From positions 62,001 to 126,000 of the forward strand of contig JANQKF010000019.1 of assembly GCA_028281285.1 (NCBI GenBank): DNA of 64,000 nucleotides. Direction: 5' to 3'. The stretch's first letter is position 1; each line of letters opens with the position of its first letter. A model generated the notes under the pieces. The model saw only the letters and a program-made list of their open reading frames with translations, had not been told where the DNA came from and ran no database searches. A program made the position numbers and the translations under genes. This stretch comes from Cyclobacteriaceae bacterium (GTDB taxonomy: Bacteria; Bacteroidota; Bacteroidia; Cytophagales; Cyclobacteriaceae). Shown here one piece after another: positions 45,544-54,148 of this stretch.

Positions 45544-46023
45544 GTGGATAACTTAGTTGGTAGTACAGTTGGTTTAATCCATTTAATTGCTGCATTGATG
45601 GCTACCTTAAGTGGTACCATTGTCCTTGTCATTCGGAAAGGGACTCGGGTACATAAGCAAATCGGCTACCTCTATGCCGTGTCCATGGCTATATTGAATA
45701 TCACAGCCTTTATGACTTATAGACTTTTCGGGGGGTTCGGAATATTTCATGTGGCCGCGCTATTGAGCGCTTTGACATTGATTGGAGGAATGCTTCCTGC
45801 GATCCAACGCCCTAAAGGTTGGATCTACCGCCATCTGGCATTTATGTATTGGTCGGTCATTGGGCTGTATGCCGCATTTGCCTCTGAGGTATTGACCCGG
45901 GTTCCAGAGACTCCATTCTTTGGAATGGTCGGTATTGCTACAGCCATCATTATGATTCTTGGAACCATCATCTATATCAAAGAACGAAAAAAGTGGATCG
46001 TTCAATTCAGCATGACCTCCTGA
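45544..46023 (+). CDS. DUF2306-like small membrane protein
   Basis: A 159-residue protein with four membrane helices starting at GTG 45544, 4 bp after the LytTR stop. It has the same layout as the larger membrane protein before the kinase: an N-terminal H-x-x-AA-L-M-A-T-x-S-G helix followed by RKGTRVHKQIGYLYAVSM. Its position after the two-component pair suggests a linked role. Function unknown. Its stop codon is the first base triplet of the direct repeat at 46021-46042. Confidence 0.82.
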   Translation: MDNLVGSTVGLIHLIAALMATLSGTIVLVIRKGTRVHKQIGYLYAVSMAILNITAFMTYRLFGGFGIFHVAALLSALTLIGGMLPAIQRPKGWIYRHLAFMYWSVIGLYAAFASEVLTRVPETPFFGMVGIATAIIMILGTIIYIKERKKWIVQFSMTS

Positions 46024-46042
46024 TTGAAAAACACAATTTTTG
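46021..46042 (+). repeat. 22-bp direct repeat before the AraC gene
   Basis: The 22 bp begin with the TGA stop of the upstream gene and match 46942-46963 in 21 positions; the last 17 (GAAAAACACAATTTTTG) are identical. The core AAAAA-CACAA-TTTTT is itself a short inverted repeat. It lies about 30 bp before the AraC ATG at 46072. Confidence 0.75.
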
Positions 46043-46071
46043 ATAAATTCTTGTCTTATCTTTATCGTAGG

Positions 46072-46944
46072 ATGAGAATCGTTCCACAGAGTTTTTTTGA
46101 ATCGGAGGCCGTGACCTGTTTAATGAAAGATGGTTTATCCGCTTTTTTTCATAAAGAAGTTGATCGGCCAAACCTTGACAATCAGCGCCTCTCGTCAGCT
46201 CACGCCATAAGCATAGTATTGAATGGTGCCCTGTCGATTCATACAGATGAGGGCTTACCCCTTAAGGTCAATCCAGGTCAAATGGTCCTGTTGCCCAAAG
46301 GGTTGTATATGATCACCGATGTAATTCCAATTGACAGGCCTTTTGAGGCCATGGTGATCTTCTTTGAAGATGATACCTTGAATTGGGTACTGAAAGACGT
46401 TCCATTCCATGAACCAATCTCCGAATTTCACGAGGTGGCGAGTTTTGATGTAGATGACCCTATTAGGCAGTTTTTGAAAGGCCTGATAGCATCACATCTT
46501 TCTGGCGGCCTGATTAATGAGCTTGTCAAAATCAAGCTTCAGGAGTTCTTTCTGCTAATGAAAAATGGACAAAGTTCTTCCCTATTCATTGATAAGTGTC
46601 AATCACTCAGAAAAAAGGGTAAAAGGCCACTGTCAAGTTTGATGAACGAAAGTTTTGATAAACCATTAACCGTTGAAGACTTCGCCACACTTTCCGGAAG
46701 AAGTGTTACCACATTCAGACGTGATTTCACCCGACAGTTTGGGATTTCTCCCAAGCAATGGCTAATCAAAATGCGATTGCAAAAGGCCAAAGAACTTCTG
46801 GGATCAGGAAACGACAAAGTAGCCACGGTGTCCACGCTCTCTGGTTACACTGATCTACCCCATTTTATTAAGTCATTCCAACGCGAATTCAACATCTCCC
46901 CCAAGCAATTTGCAATGCGTAGTCGTATTGAAAGTACATATTGA
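46072..46944 (+). CDS. AraC family transcriptional regulator
   Basis: I start at the ATG at 46072 (290 residues). An in-frame TTG at 46024 lies inside the repeated element and would use its bases as codons, so I reject it. The N-terminal half is a cupin-like sensor (ISIVLNGALSIHTDEG; VNPGQMVLLPKGLYMI). The C-terminal double helix-turn-helix (about 185-288) includes FATLSGRSVTTFRRDFTRQFGISPKQWL and LSGYTDLPHFIKSFQREFNISPKQF. It lacks membrane helices, unlike the other two AraC proteins here. Identical repeats precede it and follow it. Confidence 0.92.
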   Translation: MRIVPQSFFESEAVTCLMKDGLSAFFHKEVDRPNLDNQRLSSAHAISIVLNGALSIHTDEGLPLKVNPGQMVLLPKGLYMITDVIPIDRPFEAMVIFFEDDTLNWVLKDVPFHEPISEFHEVASFDVDDPIRQFLKGLIASHLSGGLINELVKIKLQEFFLLMKNGQSSSLFIDKCQSLRKKGKRPLSSLMNESFDKPLTVEDFATLSGRSVTTFRRDFTRQFGISPKQWLIKMRLQKAKELLGSGNDKVATVSTLSGYTDLPHFIKSFQREFNISPKQFAMRSRIESTY

Positions 46945-46963
46945 TCGAAAAACACAATTTTTG
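46942..46963 (+). repeat. 22-bp direct repeat after the AraC gene
   Basis: Second copy of the 46021-46042 repeat; it starts with the AraC stop codon and ends 51 bp before the ATG of the dehydrogenase gene. The distance between copies is 921 bp, exactly one AraC gene unit. Confidence 0.75.
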
Positions 46964-47014
46964 TCTTTTTACACTTTTTAGCTCTTACATCCACCACAAC
47001 TTTGAAGCAAAAAC

Positions 47015-47866
47015 ATGAAAATTGGATTTGTAGGTCTAGGTATAATGGGAAGTAGAATGGCAGAAAACCTTCTGGCAGACGGACATGAGTTGATCGTTTT
47101 TAACCGGTCGGTTGACAAGGCCGACTCTCTTCTCGAAAATGGTGCAAAACTTGCAACGGGATTGGAGGATTTAGGAAAACAGGCAGATGTCATTTTCACG
47201 ATGCTTTCGACTCCTGCTGTTGTGAAATCTACAGCCGAAGAATTTCTCCCCTATATGAAAGAGGATGCCTGGTGGGTGGATTGCAGCACCGTTAATCCTT
47301 CTTTTTCACGACAGATGGCAGTTCTAGCCGCAAAATATAATCTAAGATTTGTCGATGCCCCTGTTGCCGGAAGTAAGGCTCCTGCTGAAAAGGGTGAGTT
47401 GCTTTTTTTGGCTGGAGGTAGTGAAAATGCGCTGTCAGAACTTCAACCATTTTTTGATGCAATGGGCAAAAAGACACTTTATCTCAATAATGTTGGAAAT
47501 GGCGCTAATGTCAAAATGTTGATCAACCTTCTATTGGCTCAAAGCTTGGCTACCTTTTCAGAAGCTATGAAGCTCGGGCTTAGTATGGGACTAGCTGAAA
47601 AACAATTGCTTCAAATACTTAGCTCTACTCCAGTGGTCTCTCCGGTGGTAGGGCTACTCAAGGAGCGTTTATTGAACAAAGATTTCGAAGTTAATTTTCC
47701 ATTGAAATGGATTCAAAAAGACATCGGGCTTGCACTTCAGACAGCAGACGAATTTAACTTATCAATGCCGTCACTGGCAACCACTCAAAGTCTTTATCAA
47801 GAGGCGCTGAATAATGGGTACGGTGATGTCGACTTCTCTGCAATCTACGCCAATATGATTGCCTAG
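47015..47866 (+). CDS. NAD(P)-dependent beta-hydroxyacid dehydrogenase family protein
   Basis: The 283-residue protein has the Rossmann motif GLGIMGSRMAENL at the N-terminus, the substrate loop FVDAPVAGSKAPAEKGEL, and the catalytic-lysine helix GNGANVKMLINLLLA. It belongs with 3-hydroxyisobutyrate and glyoxylate/succinic-semialdehyde reductases; the exact substrate is open. It is downstream of the second AraC-flanking repeat, so the AraC protein may control it. It ends in a 4-bp stop-codon overlap with the serine hydrolase gene. Confidence 0.93.
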   Translation: MKIGFVGLGIMGSRMAENLLADGHELIVFNRSVDKADSLLENGAKLATGLEDLGKQADVIFTMLSTPAVVKSTAEEFLPYMKEDAWWVDCSTVNPSFSRQMAVLAAKYNLRFVDAPVAGSKAPAEKGELLFLAGGSENALSELQPFFDAMGKKTLYLNNVGNGANVKMLINLLLAQSLATFSEAMKLGLSMGLAEKQLLQILSSTPVVSPVVGLLKERLLNKDFEVNFPLKWIQKDIGLALQTADEFNLSMPSLATTQSLYQEALNNGYGDVDFSAIYANMIA

Positions 47867-49317
47867 TTCAACCCAAAATGCAGATAGTCTCTCAAGTAAT
47901 TAGCCACGACTGAAGCCGCTCTATCAAAATTTGATAGAACTATAATTGTCAAATCAGATTTCGGATAGTAATCACATTCGGAACTAATTCCAGGAGAAAC
48001 TCCAGCGTGACCCCATGATTTGACTCCGGCCAGATTATTGAGCGTAAAGCCATAGCCATATTTTGATTCTGAAATCGAATTTGCATAAGCCGTTGTCTTG
48101 GCAGTGATCATATTTTCGAATACCTCTTTTCCCACCAGACTCCCTCTGCGCAATGCCTTTATGAAATGGAAAAGATCCTGAGGAGTGGAATAAAAGGATC
48201 CTGCCGGACGGCTCCTGGCAGGCAACTGTTTTGTATTTAATCTTCGACTTCCGGTATTACTAACCCGGTACCCTTTTGCCAGATTCGGAATAGCACGATC
48301 ATTCTCGAAATCACCAGTATTGTTCATTGAAGCCTCTTTAAAGATATTTTTCTCGACATATTCATAGTAGCTAGTACCGGTAATCTTTTCTACAATATAG
48401 CCCGCCAGATCAAAGCCTTCATTGGTATAGTTATACTCCTCCGGCAATTCGAAATTTGAGTAATTCTCAAGCTTTGGGAGGTTTTTTAGATGAAGTTGAT
48501 AGAGTTCTTCAAGCGTTTTTATTTTCATCACTCCTTTGTTGTAGGCGCTTATTTCGTCAAGTTCGATACCAGAACTATGGGATAGCAAATGATGAACTTT
48601 GACCTTGTCTCCAATGTGTTTTGGATAGTCTTGCAAGTATTTACTGATAGGATCATCATAGCTGAGAAGCCCCTGCTCCACAAGTTGAGCAATTGCGACT
48701 GCGGTGAACATTTTGGTAGTTGAAGCAATGAGGAATTTCGTGTTTTCGTGGTTCGGCAGGTCATTCTCTCGATCCGCCAAATTGACTGGGTGGTTCAAGA
48801 TAATCTCATCCCCTTTTGCGACCAGTACTACACCAGAAAAAAAATCAGACCTCCCAAGCTCTCCCAGGTAAGAGAGGATCTCAGATTTAGCCTCATTGGG
48901 GTGGATCGATTTCTGAGTGATTCCGGACGGTATCATTCCGCGGATAACACCCATGCGAGTAATTTGAAACTCCTTCTTAGTGGAGAGCTTATACGCAAAA
49001 CCAACAAAGTTCCGGGTTTTCTGGCTACGCACCCAGATTAATGGTCGGCCATTGACAGAATCACGGCCCATTGAGAAATAAGTTACTGGTCCGAATTCCT
49101 TAAAAACTCCTTGCCAATATTTCGTGGAATTGTGATAGGCCTTGTGAAAATTCTCGATCAAATGAGACTTAATTTTTGCAGCGTCATTCGAGTTATACAC
49201 AGATAAAAAATCTTGAACCCAAGGCTTTTGGGCAGAAATGCTATGAGCCGCTAGTATAAACGAGTAAAATACTACAACTGTAGTTTTTACAAAAATGAGT
49301 TTACCTTTCCAATACAT
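47863..49317 (-). CDS. Serine hydrolase of the class C beta-lactamase/esterase fold
   Basis: The 484-residue protein has a signal peptide (about 1-30) and a ~120-residue N-terminal NTF2-like part with SHLIENFHKAYHNSTKYW. The catalytic domain has STTK (S199-K202), YTN (297-299) and HAG (437-439). This motif set is shared by class C beta-lactamases, D-aminopeptidases and esterases. It is the third gene of a blaI-blaR1 unit, 23 bp after blaR1, and a palindrome like the blaI operators lies inside codons 12-16. Beta-lactam hydrolysis is possible but unproven. Confidence 0.92.
   Translation of the reverse strand: MYWKGKLIFVKTTVVVFYSFILAAHSISAQKPWVQDFLSVYNSNDAAKIKSHLIENFHKAYHNSTKYWQGVFKEFGPVTYFSMGRDSVNGRPLIWVRSQKTRNFVGFAYKLSTKKEFQITRMGVIRGMIPSGITQKSIHPNEAKSEILSYLGELGRSDFFSGVVLVAKGDEIILNHPVNLADRENDLPNHENTKFLIASTTKMFTAVAIAQLVEQGLLSYDDPISKYLQDYPKHIGDKVKVHHLLSHSSGIELDEISAYNKGVMKIKTLEELYQLHLKNLPKLENYSNFELPEEYNYTNEGFDLAGYIVEKITGTSYYEYVEKNIFKEASMNNTGDFENDRAIPNLAKGYRVSNTGSRRLNTKQLPARSRPAGSFYSTPQDLFHFIKALRRGSLVGKEVFENMITAKTTAYANSISESKYGYGFTLNNLAGVKSWGHAGVSPGISSECDYYPKSDLTIIVLSNFDRAASVVANYLRDYLHFGLN
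49271..49284 (-). promoter_or_regulatory. Intragenic BlaI-like palindrome in the serine hydrolase gene
   Basis: ACTACA (49271-49276) and TGTAGT (49279-49284) flank AC, the same half-sites as in the two boxes at 51586-51622. It lies in codons 12-16 of the serine hydrolase gene, within the signal peptide region. A bound repressor here could block transcripts that start upstream of the gene. Confidence 0.55.
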
Positions 49318-49340
49318 ATTCTTCTATTTAACTCCTTGGT

Positions 49341-51203
49341 TTATGTCTCCCGAACCGGGAAATGTTTGTTTTTGATCGACCGGTATTTTGTGAAGTCGTG
49401 GCCTGTGAATTTCTTGCGATTAATGAACACCTTCCCCTTTCTCCACTTTATACTGATATTGTCAGAAAGCGACTTGATCACACCATCTTCCAAAAGGGCT
49501 TCAGCAAGTTCCGCTCGATAAGCTGCCCATTCATCCCTCATATAGGACGACTCGCTAAAATCCTGACTGGAATCCGGGTAGTGCGCAACCAGGCTTGACT
49601 TCAAACGTTCCTTGTTGAACCGATCTCTTCTGTACTGAAAATGTATCCAATGCGACTGATCCAAATGTACCTCGATTAATCGCTGAAATGGTCCAAAATC
49701 CGATTCACGAATCTGTTTTCCGTTTACGGTCATAAATTCATAAGTGATTTCCACTGTGTTGATCCGTTTGGTCAACAATCCTGATGATATTAGCGTGGGC
49801 CAAAAGACTTTCTTAAACTCCTCATACTGGCTCGTTAGAGTATTCCAGTTATTTCGGTCGTGCGGATGGTCCGTTTGTACCTTTGACTGTTCGACTTCCA
49901 TTGGAGCCTCATTCTTTTCGAAACCCGTTGAACCTACAGAATAAGGTTGAGGGCTCGGCTTATAAATTTCAATTGGTGGGATGCGGTTTGCACTCCTGAT
50001 TCCTTCCAAAGTTAGTTTCGAAATTGTTGCGACTGTTCCATTATCCCCTTTTGAATGCGCGGATTCGGGACTAGATTGAGTCGTCTCTGTCATGGGCACC
50101 AACTGATTCCTTTCCATTGGTTCAATACCAATGACTTCAGGCATTTGAGTCATAGGCATCCAAGGTGAAGCTTCCTTAGAATCATTAGAGAATTGAGGGG
50201 AAACAAATGATACCGTGCTGAATAGAATAATTAGCAAAGCACTGATCGCCCATTTTGACTGCGGTTTTTGCTCAAACTCTTTTCTCTCCAGGATGGTCTC
50301 TACTCTTCCTTTGAGCCCCTTGCTTTTTTTGGCAAACTCCAGTCCATAAGATTTTAGGTTGAGTTTATTCCACTTTGCAACTACTATCAAGGTTTCAGCA
50401 AAATCAATTGCCTTGCCGGTCATTTCTACCGCCAATCCATCAGCCTTTTCTTCCATGGCCCGCTTAAGCTCATACCGAACCAATCGGTTCAGCGGCTGAA
50501 AGAAAAACACATTGGTAATTATATTGGCGAACATTAGCCACTGAGGGTCTCTATTCTTAAGGTGGCCGAGTTCATGGGCCAATAATGCTTCATGATTCTG
50601 TTCTTTCAATTCGGTAATAACTCTCTCAGGAATACATATCTGTTTATATGTGAGGACTATTGGCCCTGAAACCCGGGTCGAGCTTACCAGCGAAATGTTG
50701 TCTTTCAAATCGAACTTCAACCGTAGTCTTTGAAAGATCTTGAGAAGACCCTGGTCAGTAACTGCCGTTGGATTCAATGAGTGGACGAATCTTCTACGGG
50801 TATAAAACATCCTGAACAACAACAATAAACCAACAGCACCGAAAACACCTGACACTGGTACATCTATTGGTTCATCACTGTTGCCAGCCCTTTGGTCAAA
50901 ATTGATATCAGAATCCATGTCATCCGTGGGTTCTTCCAAAAGAAATAACCCTGATGATATTCGATCTTCAGTAGCATTATGCGATTCCACTTCAATTTTG
51001 AAAGAGTCAATATCCAGGTTTGACTGTAACAAAGTGGTAAGGATTCCACCAAGCAATGCCAACCTCCACAAAAGAAGTTTTGTCCTTAGTTCTCTGAATT
51101 GTCGAGACCTGACCAACAGCATTACCAATGCTATAAAGAGCGTGCTATGGACCATATAGTTCATCAGCATTGGAAGTACACTATCAGGCACAATATGAAT
51201 CAT
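49341..51203 (-). CDS. BlaR1-like M56 membrane metallopeptidase
   Basis: The 620-residue protein has membrane segments near 15-32, 43-60 and 115-133, and the M56 zinc motif HELGH (210-214) in ALLAHELGHLKNRDP. In staphylococcal BlaR1 the protease cleaves the BlaI repressor after a periplasmic penicillin-binding domain senses the drug. Here the ~300 residues after the last membrane helix (about 312-330) show no SxxK/KTG transpeptidase motifs, so the signal it senses is probably different. It overlaps blaI by 4 bp (ATGA) and is 23 bp before the serine hydrolase gene. Confidence 0.93.
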   Translation of the reverse strand: MIHIVPDSVLPMLMNYMVHSTLFIALVMLLVRSRQFRELRTKLLLWRLALLGGILTTLLQSNLDIDSFKIEVESHNATEDRISSGLFLLEEPTDDMDSDINFDQRAGNSDEPIDVPVSGVFGAVGLLLLFRMFYTRRRFVHSLNPTAVTDQGLLKIFQRLRLKFDLKDNISLVSSTRVSGPIVLTYKQICIPERVITELKEQNHEALLAHELGHLKNRDPQWLMFANIITNVFFFQPLNRLVRYELKRAMEEKADGLAVEMTGKAIDFAETLIVVAKWNKLNLKSYGLEFAKKSKGLKGRVETILERKEFEQKPQSKWAISALLIILFSTVSFVSPQFSNDSKEASPWMPMTQMPEVIGIEPMERNQLVPMTETTQSSPESAHSKGDNGTVATISKLTLEGIRSANRIPPIEIYKPSPQPYSVGSTGFEKNEAPMEVEQSKVQTDHPHDRNNWNTLTSQYEEFKKVFWPTLISSGLLTKRINTVEITYEFMTVNGKQIRESDFGPFQRLIEVHLDQSHWIHFQYRRDRFNKERLKSSLVAHYPDSSQDFSESSYMRDEWAAYRAELAEALLEDGVIKSLSDNISIKWRKGKVFINRKKFTGHDFTKYRSIKNKHFPVRET

Positions 51204-51577
51204 TTTTGCGATCGCTTCTTTTTATAGTCTTCAATCATTTTCTCGATATCAGCCAAGTCGGCTTCATTAAATTCATCCTCAGAAATCAAATGGTTTACCA
51301 TAGATCTTGTATCACCTCTAAAAAGACGCTCAGCAAGATTGGAGATCATTGAGCTTTTGGCATTCAACTCAGAAATCAAGGGGCGATATACAAATTGCCT
51401 GCCTTCTTTTGAATGGGTGACTATTTTCTTTTTCTCTAACCTCGAAAGCACCGTGCCCACAGTGGTTATGGCCAATTCCCTTTCATCACTTAATGCTTTG
51501 CGTACATCCACGACAGATGCTTCGCCTTTCTGCCAAAGCACGGTCATGATTTTGAGCTGGAGATCATCTAACTTCAT
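51200..51577 (-). CDS. BlaI/MecI family transcriptional repressor
   Basis: I start at the ATG at 51575-51577 (125 residues) rather than the adjacent TTG. The winged helix spans 5-75 (LQLKIMTVLWQKGEASVVDVRKAL and TTVGTVLSRLEKKKIVTHSKEGRQFVYRPLI), followed by a dimerisation tail. BlaI-type repressors bind TACA-NN-TGTA palindromes and are inactivated by cleavage by BlaR1. Two such palindromes lie upstream (51586-51622), so it represses its own operon. Confidence 0.95.
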   Translation of the reverse strand: MKLDDLQLKIMTVLWQKGEASVVDVRKALSDERELAITTVGTVLSRLEKKKIVTHSKEGRQFVYRPLISELNAKSSMISNLAERLFRGDTRSMVNHLISEDEFNEADLADIEKMIEDYKKKRSQK

Positions 51578-51585
51578 CAATTAAA

Positions 51586-51599
51586 ACTACAGTTGTCGT
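51586..51599 (-). promoter_or_regulatory. BlaI operator, proximal box
   Basis: ACTACA-GT-TGTCGT keeps the ACTACA half-site, with one mismatch in the second half (TGTCGT for TGTAGT). It is 8 bp upstream of the blaI ATG and 23 bp centre-to-centre from the distal box, the tandem layout seen for BlaI/MecI dimers. Confidence 0.7.
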
Positions 51600-51608
51600 A
51601 GCAATAAT

Positions 51609-51622
51609 ACTACACGTGTAGT
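51609..51622 (-). promoter_or_regulatory. BlaI operator, distal box (perfect palindrome)
   Basis: ACTACACGTGTAGT reads the same on both strands and contains the TACA-NN-TGTA core bound by BlaI/MecI repressors. Minus-strand TTTG and TAACCTTT elements lie 13-45 bp further upstream, so a repressor here would sit just past the -7 box. Confidence 0.8.
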
Positions 51623-51751
51623 TAATAAAAAAGGTTATGATGAAATTAAAATATGCAAACTGTTGATGGTCACGGAAAAGATGACTTGCCAGGTCTTAAG
51701 TTTTCAATTGTTTATCGACAATAGTTGTGTAAACAATTAAATAACAAAAAG

Positions 51752-51779
51752 AAAAGCCATACTACTTTGTATGGCCTTT
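51752..51779 (-). terminator. Rho-independent terminator of the M1 peptidase gene
   Basis: AAAAGCCATAC (51752-51762) pairs with GTATGGCCTTT (51769-51779) over 11 positions with one mismatch around TACTTT. On the minus strand it continues into a T-rich run. It lies 12 bp past the M1 stop codon. Confidence 0.82.
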
Positions 51780-51791
51780 CATTTGTTCATT

Positions 51792-54131
51792 TTAGTTACT
51801 TCCTGCAGTCTTCGCTCGCTGCATTGGGTTGGATCCTGTCGACTGACCCCTGGCGCCTCCACCTCTTCTTTTGAACAGTTCAAATCTAGAAGGTTGGTTT
51901 ACTCTTGGCCAATAGTTATTGTCTTCGTTGGTATCGGCAGTTTCACGATCCGGATCAACTCGAATTTGTACCACTTCCTTATCCTTCATGAAGGCTTTGG
52001 TCACATTGGTCTCATTCTTTCTCCAGATATAAGCCGGGATACGATCCACTTCCTTTGTTCCGTCAGCAAATGTCCATTCAATGATAATTGGCATGACCAA
52101 TCCACCCACATTGGTAAAATCGATTTCATAGAAATTCTTATCGTCTCCTATAAGTGCTCGTTCCTCATCGCTGAGTGAGGCATTGAATCGCTCGTAAGCT
52201 TTTCTGGCAGCATCCGTAACTTCAAATCGATCATAAGAATAGTAGAAGTCCTGAAGACGTTTATCTTCTTCCACATAGAATTTTTTGCCTTCCTCTCGGT
52301 TTCTTTCGTCAGCGATATCCCTGGCTGCAGCATCCGCCTGAGCACTCAAAATCGGATTCTCAATCTCAGGATTACGTGTATTCAGCTTATACCATTTCAC
52401 ATCATCAACGGAGATATCCACATTATCAATGGTGAAGTACCAACCTCGAATAAACCAGTCGATATCAACCGCTGAAGCGTCTTCAAGGGTTCTGAAAAGA
52501 TCGTCCGGAGTCGGGTGCTTGAAAGCCCAGCGTTTCGCATATTGTTTGAACGCAAAATCAAATAGCTCCCGACCCATAATGGTTTCTCTAAGAATATTCA
52601 AACCTGTCGCAGCCTTAGCATAAGCATTAGATCCGAAATGGATGATATTTTCAGAATTGGTCATAATCGGTTCCAATTGCTCTTTTGGTAACCCCATGTA
52701 AGGAGCAATTTTGAATGCTGGCCCTCGCCTGTGAGGATAATTATTATCAAATTCCTGTTCGGTGAGGTATTGAACAAATGTGTTCAAACCTTCATCCATC
52801 CAAGTCCATTGACGTTCGTCTGAATTGACGATCATTGGGAAAAAGTTGTGCCCAACTTCATGTATGATTACACCTATTGCGCCATATTTGGTAGACTCAG
52901 CATAGGTACCGTCAGCTGATGTTCTTCCGTAGTTAAAGCAAATCATAGGGTACTCCATTCCATTAGATGCTTCTACCGAAATCGCCACCGGGTAGGGGTA
53001 AGGTATTGTATATTTAGAATAGGTCTTGAGGGTATGTGCCACCACTTTTGTGGAATAGCGCTCATAAATACCGTAAGCTTCTTTTGCATAGTACGACATC
53101 GCCATTGGATGATCATCACGACCTTCAATGTCTGCTGCCATAGCATCCCAAACAAACTTTCTGGATGACGTCCAGGCAAAATCCCGAACATTTTCAGCTT
53201 TGAAATGCCAGGTCTTTGTACCTGTAGGTTTGCCTTGCTCTGCCGCCTTTGCTTCTTCTAACGTCACAATCTTAACAGGCTCAATAAATTCCTTCTGTGC
53301 CTGTGCCCATCGTCTTTGTTGCTCAGGAGTAAGAATTGATTTTGAGTTCTGGAGCGACCCTGTTGAACCAACTACGTGGTCGTTCGGAACCGTCATTTTC
53401 ACATCATAATTTCCAAAGGTCAATGCAAATTCACCTCGACCAGTGAATTGCTTATTGTTCCAACCCTGGAAATCAGAATAGACGGCCATTCTGGGATACC
53501 ACCCTGTGATTGTATAGATATAATTTCCATCTTCAGGAAAATACTCATGACCTCCACGTGCACCGGACACACTTCGAGGAGTAGTATTATACCACCAGTC
53601 AATGTTGAAGGTGATCTTGTCACCTGGTTTTAATGTCGATTTCAGATCAATCCGCATCATTGTTTGATTGATGGTGTAGCTCATGGCCGCACCACGAGCG
53701 TCCTCAACTTTCGTAATATGGAATCCCCAATCATTGTCGTGACCATCCAAACCATCAATCTGCCTGTAAGACATGCGTTCCCTGATGCTGCTTGGGTTGA
53801 ACTTATATGCATCATTGTCAGGGTGACGAACATTTTCGTCCAGCTGAATCCACAGGTAGTCTAGCGGATCAGGTGAATTATTCCAATAGGTAATCTTCTC
53901 TTTTCCGGTCAATCGTTGGTTTTCATCATCCAACTCCGCTTCAATTACATAGTCAGCACGTTGTTGCCAGTATTGCGGACCAGGAGCTCCCGAAGCCGTT
54001 CGATAAACGCTCGGATCGCGTAGCATTCTTTCCAATTGCTCAAATCGTTTACCGTGATTGCTATTGATCTCCTGTGCAAAAGAAGGAGAAACAATAATCA
54101 ATGCGATAAAAGCAATGACAAGTCGTTTCAT
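51792..54131 (-). CDS. Exported M1 family aminopeptidase
   Basis: The 779-residue protein has a signal peptide (about 1-20) and an M1 catalytic domain with GMEYP (391-395) and the gluzincin motif HEVGH (424-428) followed by E447 in WTWMDEGLNTF. An N-terminal beta domain precedes it and a ~280-residue C-terminal part follows, ending in a Gly/Arg/Asn-rich tail (RRGGGARGQSTGSNPMQRA). It trims peptides in the periplasm or at the surface. It lies 17 bp after the HupE/UreJ-like gene on the same strand. Confidence 0.94.
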   Translation of the reverse strand: MKRLVIAFIALIIVSPSFAQEINSNHGKRFEQLERMLRDPSVYRTASGAPGPQYWQQRADYVIEAELDDENQRLTGKEKITYWNNSPDPLDYLWIQLDENVRHPDNDAYKFNPSSIRERMSYRQIDGLDGHDNDWGFHITKVEDARGAAMSYTINQTMMRIDLKSTLKPGDKITFNIDWWYNTTPRSVSGARGGHEYFPEDGNYIYTITGWYPRMAVYSDFQGWNNKQFTGRGEFALTFGNYDVKMTVPNDHVVGSTGSLQNSKSILTPEQQRRWAQAQKEFIEPVKIVTLEEAKAAEQGKPTGTKTWHFKAENVRDFAWTSSRKFVWDAMAADIEGRDDHPMAMSYYAKEAYGIYERYSTKVVAHTLKTYSKYTIPYPYPVAISVEASNGMEYPMICFNYGRTSADGTYAESTKYGAIGVIIHEVGHNFFPMIVNSDERQWTWMDEGLNTFVQYLTEQEFDNNYPHRRGPAFKIAPYMGLPKEQLEPIMTNSENIIHFGSNAYAKAATGLNILRETIMGRELFDFAFKQYAKRWAFKHPTPDDLFRTLEDASAVDIDWFIRGWYFTIDNVDISVDDVKWYKLNTRNPEIENPILSAQADAAARDIADERNREEGKKFYVEEDKRLQDFYYSYDRFEVTDAARKAYERFNASLSDEERALIGDDKNFYEIDFTNVGGLVMPIIIEWTFADGTKEVDRIPAYIWRKNETNVTKAFMKDKEVVQIRVDPDRETADTNEDNNYWPRVNQPSRFELFKRRGGGARGQSTGSNPMQRAKTAGSN

Positions 54132-54148
54132 AAGTTTATCAGTTTAGT

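Noticed and set aside
46024-46071. TTG start adding 16 residues to the AraC protein
   Set aside because: The bases belong to the 22-bp repeat that also occurs after the gene, so they are more likely regulatory; the ATG at 46072 is preferred.
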